Assembly: GCA_035512595.1 (NCBI GenBank)
Contig: DATKDU010000401.1
Location: 1 to 15,889, forward strand
Direction: 5' to 3'
Origin: DATKDU01 sp035512595
GTDB taxonomy: Bacteria > Planctomycetota > Planctomycetia > Pirellulales > Pirellulaceae
DNA: 15,889 bases
Positions 13,895 to 15,889 of the stretch are shown here, piece after piece. How positions within the stretch are numbered: position 1 is the first letter of the stretch; each line of letters starts with the position of its first letter. The position numbers and the translations under genes are program-made. The notes beneath the pieces were generated by a model. The model was not told the DNA's origin. It did no database searches and saw only the letters and a list, made by a program, of their open reading frames with translations.

Positions 13895-14266
13895 ATGAAG
13901 TATCTGCTGCTGATTGCCGCCGAGAAGGTCATGGAGGATTTTGACCCGGAGGTTGCCCGGGAGCATTTCGAGGAGTATCGGCAGTTCACCGACGAGCTGC
14001 GGGCCAGCGGCCAGCTCGTCGCGACCAACCGGCTGCTGCCGGCGGCCGAGGCGGTGACGGTGCGGGTGCGGCTGGGGAAGGTTTCCACGACCGACGGGCC
14101 GTTTGCGGAGACGAAGGAACAGTTCGGCGGGTATTACGTGATTGAGGCGCGGGATATGAACGAGGCGATTCAGATCGCGTCGCGGATTCCCGGGGCGCGG
14201 TACGGCAGCGTCGAAGTGCGGCCGGTGGCGGAGGATGAGATGACGAGAAAGGCGCTGGGGCAGTAA
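13895..14266 (+). CDS. DGPF (YCII-related) protein 2
   Basis: Protein of 123 residues, MKYLLLIAAEKVMEDF at the start, with TTDGPFAETKEQFGGYYVIEA around residues 65-84. This is the classical compact DGPF family form. ATG 13895 is preferred over the longer open frame because a GGGAG ribosome site (13884-13888) precedes it. The upstream in-frame residues would also cover the candidate promoter. Paralogous to the neighbours on both sides. No catalytic residues are known for the family. Confidence 0.93.
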   Translation: MKYLLLIAAEKVMEDFDPEVAREHFEEYRQFTDELRASGQLVATNRLLPAAEAVTVRVRLGKVSTTDGPFAETKEQFGGYYVIEARDMNEAIQIASRIPGARYGSVEVRPVAEDEMTRKALGQ

Positions 14267-14284
14267 CTGTGTTCGGAGCAACGT

Positions 14285-14483
14285 CGGTCTTAATCTTAAT
14301 CCTCATCTTAATCTTAATCCCATTCGTAATCATACTCCTACTCTTTATCTTAGTCTTCGGACGGTGCCTATGGCTGCGAGCGCGGCCGTTGGGAAGGACG
14401 AGCGGCCGAATGATTAAGATGAAGAGGAAGATTAAGATTAGGAATGTGAGTAAGAGAAAGAGCAAGAGAAAGATTATGATGGT
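14285..14483. repeat. Large imperfect palindrome built from TTAATC/ATCTTA hexamers
   Basis: Left arm 14285-14360 is made of pyrimidine-rich hexamer-like units (CTTAATCTTAATCC and similar). The right arm 14406-14483 is a degenerate inverse (GATTAAGATGAAGAGGAAG and similar). The 45-base centre holds its own GC-rich hairpin, CGGCCG at 14383-14388 and 14403-14408. It fills most of the 244-base gap between DGPF genes 2 and 3. Open frames on both strands here give LILILI- or KIKIRN-like peptides and are translations of the repeat, not genes. Confidence 0.85.
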
Positions 14484-14510
14484 AGGTCAACGCTAATATT
14501 GGAGTGCCAT

Positions 14511-14870
14511 ATGAAATACATGCTGCTGGTTTACATGGATGAGAAAGCGATGAACGCCCAGGAGCGCGAGCACTGCTTTGGGGAGTCCACGCGGCTCTGC
14601 CACGAGCTGGCGTCGCGGGGACAGTTTGTGGACGCCTCGCCGCTGCACCCAATCGCCTCGGCAACGAGCGTCCGCCTCCGCGAAGGCAAACGCCTGGTGA
14701 CCGACGGCCCGTTTGCCGAGACGCGGGAACAGCTCGGCGGCTTTTACCTGGTCGATGTCCAGGACCTCGACGAGGCGATTGCGATTGCCGCCCGCATTCC
14801 GCCGGCCAAGAAGGGGACGATCGAGATCCGGCCGGTGCTGGAGATTGGCAACCTGCCTTCGGCGTCATAA
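14511..14870 (+). CDS. DGPF (YCII-related) protein 3
   Basis: Protein of 119 residues: MKYMLLVYMDEKAM at the start, VTDGPFAETREQLGGFYLVDV around 63-83, and ARIPPAKKGTIEIRPVLE near the end. ATG 14511 has a GGAG site 6 bases upstream (14501-14504). A TTG at 14499 would add only four residues that are actually the ribosome site. Unlike the first two DGPF genes it has no TGTCGA-type promoter in its leader, where the hexamer palindrome sits. It may depend on read-through from upstream. Confidence 0.93.
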   Translation: MKYMLLVYMDEKAMNAQEREHCFGESTRLCHELASRGQFVDASPLHPIASATSVRLREGKRLVTDGPFAETREQLGGFYLVDVQDLDEAIAIAARIPPAKKGTIEIRPVLEIGNLPSAS

Positions 14871-14918
14871 GCCAATGGGAGCCGGTGTGGCCGTCACCTC
14901 AGCGATTCTGGAGGCTGT

Positions 14919-15281
14919 ATGAAATACGTTGACGGGTTCGTGTTGGTCGTACCCAAGAAAAACCTCAAGGCCTACACCAAAATGGCGGAGCTGGCAGGAA
15001 AGGTCTGGAAAGATCATGGGGCGCTCGAATACTACGAGTGCGTCGGCGAGGACCTGAAGCCGCCGGTGGGCGTTCCATTCCCCAAGCTGGCCAAAACCAA
15101 GGCCGGCGAGACGGTGGTGTTCGCCTTCATCGTTTACAAGTCGCGGGCTCATCGGGACAAGGTCAACGCCAAGGTCATGAAAGACCCGCGCGTTACGCAG
15201 ATGGGGGAGAAGTATAAGCCGATGCCGTTCGACGTGAAACGGATGGCCTACGGCGGCTTTGACGTGATCGTGGAAGCGTAG
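14919..15281 (+). CDS. DUF1428 family protein (YbaA-like)
   Basis: Protein of 120 residues with the DUF1428 pattern: KYVDGFVLVVPKKNLKAYTKMA, then HGALEYYECVGEDL, VVFAFIVYKSRAHRDKVNAK and FDVKRMAYGGFDVIVEA. The family has a ferredoxin-like fold similar to DGPF/YCII proteins, and its role is unknown. A strong GGAGG site (14910-14914) lies 4 bases before the ATG. It begins 48 bases after DGPF gene 3 and is likely cotranscribed with it, so it is probably part of the same sigma-controlled set. The stop is 28 bases from the end of the convergent ankyrin gene. Confidence 0.92.
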   Translation: MKYVDGFVLVVPKKNLKAYTKMAELAGKVWKDHGALEYYECVGEDLKPPVGVPFPKLAKTKAGETVVFAFIVYKSRAHRDKVNAKVMKDPRVTQMGEKYKPMPFDVKRMAYGGFDVIVEA

Positions 15282-15309
15282 GAAAAACTGTCTCCTGCCC
15301 CCTTCCCCC

Positions 15310-15889
15310 TCAGTCCGCCCACCGCTCCCGCGCCACGAGCCACTTCCCGCCGCTTTCGCGGAGCTGGTAGACCCAGGTGCGGTCGTGGCCGGCCGGATTG
15401 GGGCCGATGATCGTCAGCGTTGCCTGGTCTCCCTTGACGAAGCCGCTGACCAGCCGCGGCATCGTTGGCCGAGATTCCTGCCACGTCGGAAAATCGACGC
15501 CGGCAAAATGTTCCCTCAGCTCCGGGGATGAAAGCTCACGCAGCTTCGCGACATCGGCTGCGAACACGGCAGTCAGATAATCGCGGACCGTGGCGAACGC
15601 CTCGTGCTCCTCGGTGACTGGTTCGCTATTTTCCGCCGTCGCCGTATCGTCCTTGGCCCCCGCCTTCCGCAGCAGCTCGGCGCACTCCTCGCAGGTTCCC
15701 TCGGCATCCATGAGGGCCGTCGTATGGTAGTTGGTGTTGCGCGCGCCCAGATCGGCCTTGGCCTCGATCAGCAGCTTGACCAGCGCGGGGTTCTTGCTCC
15801 GCACGGCCTGCATCAGCGGCGTGGTGCCGTCTTCGTCGGCGGCGTTGACGTCGGCCCCCCGCTCGATGAGCAATTTCGCCATCGCCGGG
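15310..15889 (-). CDS. Ankyrin-repeat protein with C-terminal NTF2-like domain (partial)
   Basis: The frame is open to the window edge, so the N-terminus is missing. Visible from the edge inwards are two ankyrin repeats (AKLLIERGADVNAADEDGTTPLMQAV; PALVKLLIEAKADLGARN), a GTCEECAELLRKAGA unit, an acidic linker, and a C-terminal domain of about 100 residues. That domain (EAFATVRDYLTAVFAADVAKLREL ... TWVYQLRESGGKWLVARERWAD) looks like an NTF2/SnoaL-type fold with a strand ending in W. Ankyrin repeats bind proteins; the C-terminal domain may bind a small ligand. No enzyme motif is visible. It is convergent with the DUF1428 gene. Confidence 0.88.
   Translation of the reverse strand, partial: PAMAKLLIERGADVNAADEDGTTPLMQAVRSKNPALVKLLIEAKADLGARNTNYHTTALMDAEGTCEECAELLRKAGAKDDTATAENSEPVTEEHEAFATVRDYLTAVFAADVAKLRELSSPELREHFAGVDFPTWQESRPTMPRLVSGFVKGDQATLTIIGPNPAGHDRTWVYQLRESGGKWLVARERWAD

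Noticed and set aside
13340..14281. Minus-strand open frame of 313 codons opposite DGPF genes 1 and 2
   Set aside because: It spans two real genes and both candidate promoters. The sequence is His/Arg/Pro-rich as expected for an antisense artefact.
14269..14496. Plus-strand ORF starting MFGATSVLILILILIL, apparently a membrane peptide
   Set aside because: It is the translation of the TTAATC hexamer palindrome. The opposite strand gives a similar hydrophobic peptide, which points to the repeat rather than a gene.

Overview
The window is about 15.9 kb of GC-rich bacterial DNA. Its many short palindromic dispersed repeats, the N-terminal NPYAAP motif of the transporter, and the ECF42-type sigma factor with several DGPF genes point to a member of the Planctomycetota, probably Pirellulales-like. 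That assignment comes from recognised gene and repeat style. There is no rRNA or tRNA gene here to confirm it.

Left block (24-4300, all minus strand): a short-chain dehydrogenase/reductase, a Gfo/Idh/MocA oxidoreductase, an HpcH/HpaI-type aldolase and an AstE/AspA-type zinc deacylase. Together they look like small-molecule (sugar-acid or acyl-amino-acid) catabolism. Every gap between them is filled by a different family of inverted repeat, and one repeat pair sits in frame inside the deacylase gene.

Middle block (4399-9049, plus strand): an organophosphate:phosphate antiporter-family transporter with an extra C-terminal membrane segment overlaps a LicC-like nucleotidyltransferase gene by 16 bases. 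A repeat-filled gap follows, then a cobalamin-independent methionine synthase-like protein (catalytic half only) and a YajO-like aldo/keto reductase separated by 4 bases.

Accessory block (9077-11784, plus strand): a TacA/TacT-type toxin-antitoxin pair with its own candidate promoter, a possible gene remnant, and a HEAT-repeat protein whose N- and C-terminal parts lie in two overlapping frames.

Right block (11922-15281, plus strand): an ECF42-type sigma factor with a long C-terminal extension, followed by three DGPF (YCII-related) proteins and a DUF1428 protein. Two gaps contain near-identical promoter-like sequences (TGTCGA, 17 bases, CGAC), one before each of the first two DGPF genes. These are good candidates for sites read by the sigma factor. 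A large hexamer-based palindrome sits before the third DGPF gene. A convergent ankyrin-repeat gene runs off the right edge.

The most notable signals are the sigma factor/DGPF regulon with two matched promoters, the sigma factor's internal 72-base in-frame expansion, the split-frame HEAT gene, and several palindromic repeat families whose copies differ by base changes that keep the hairpins paired.
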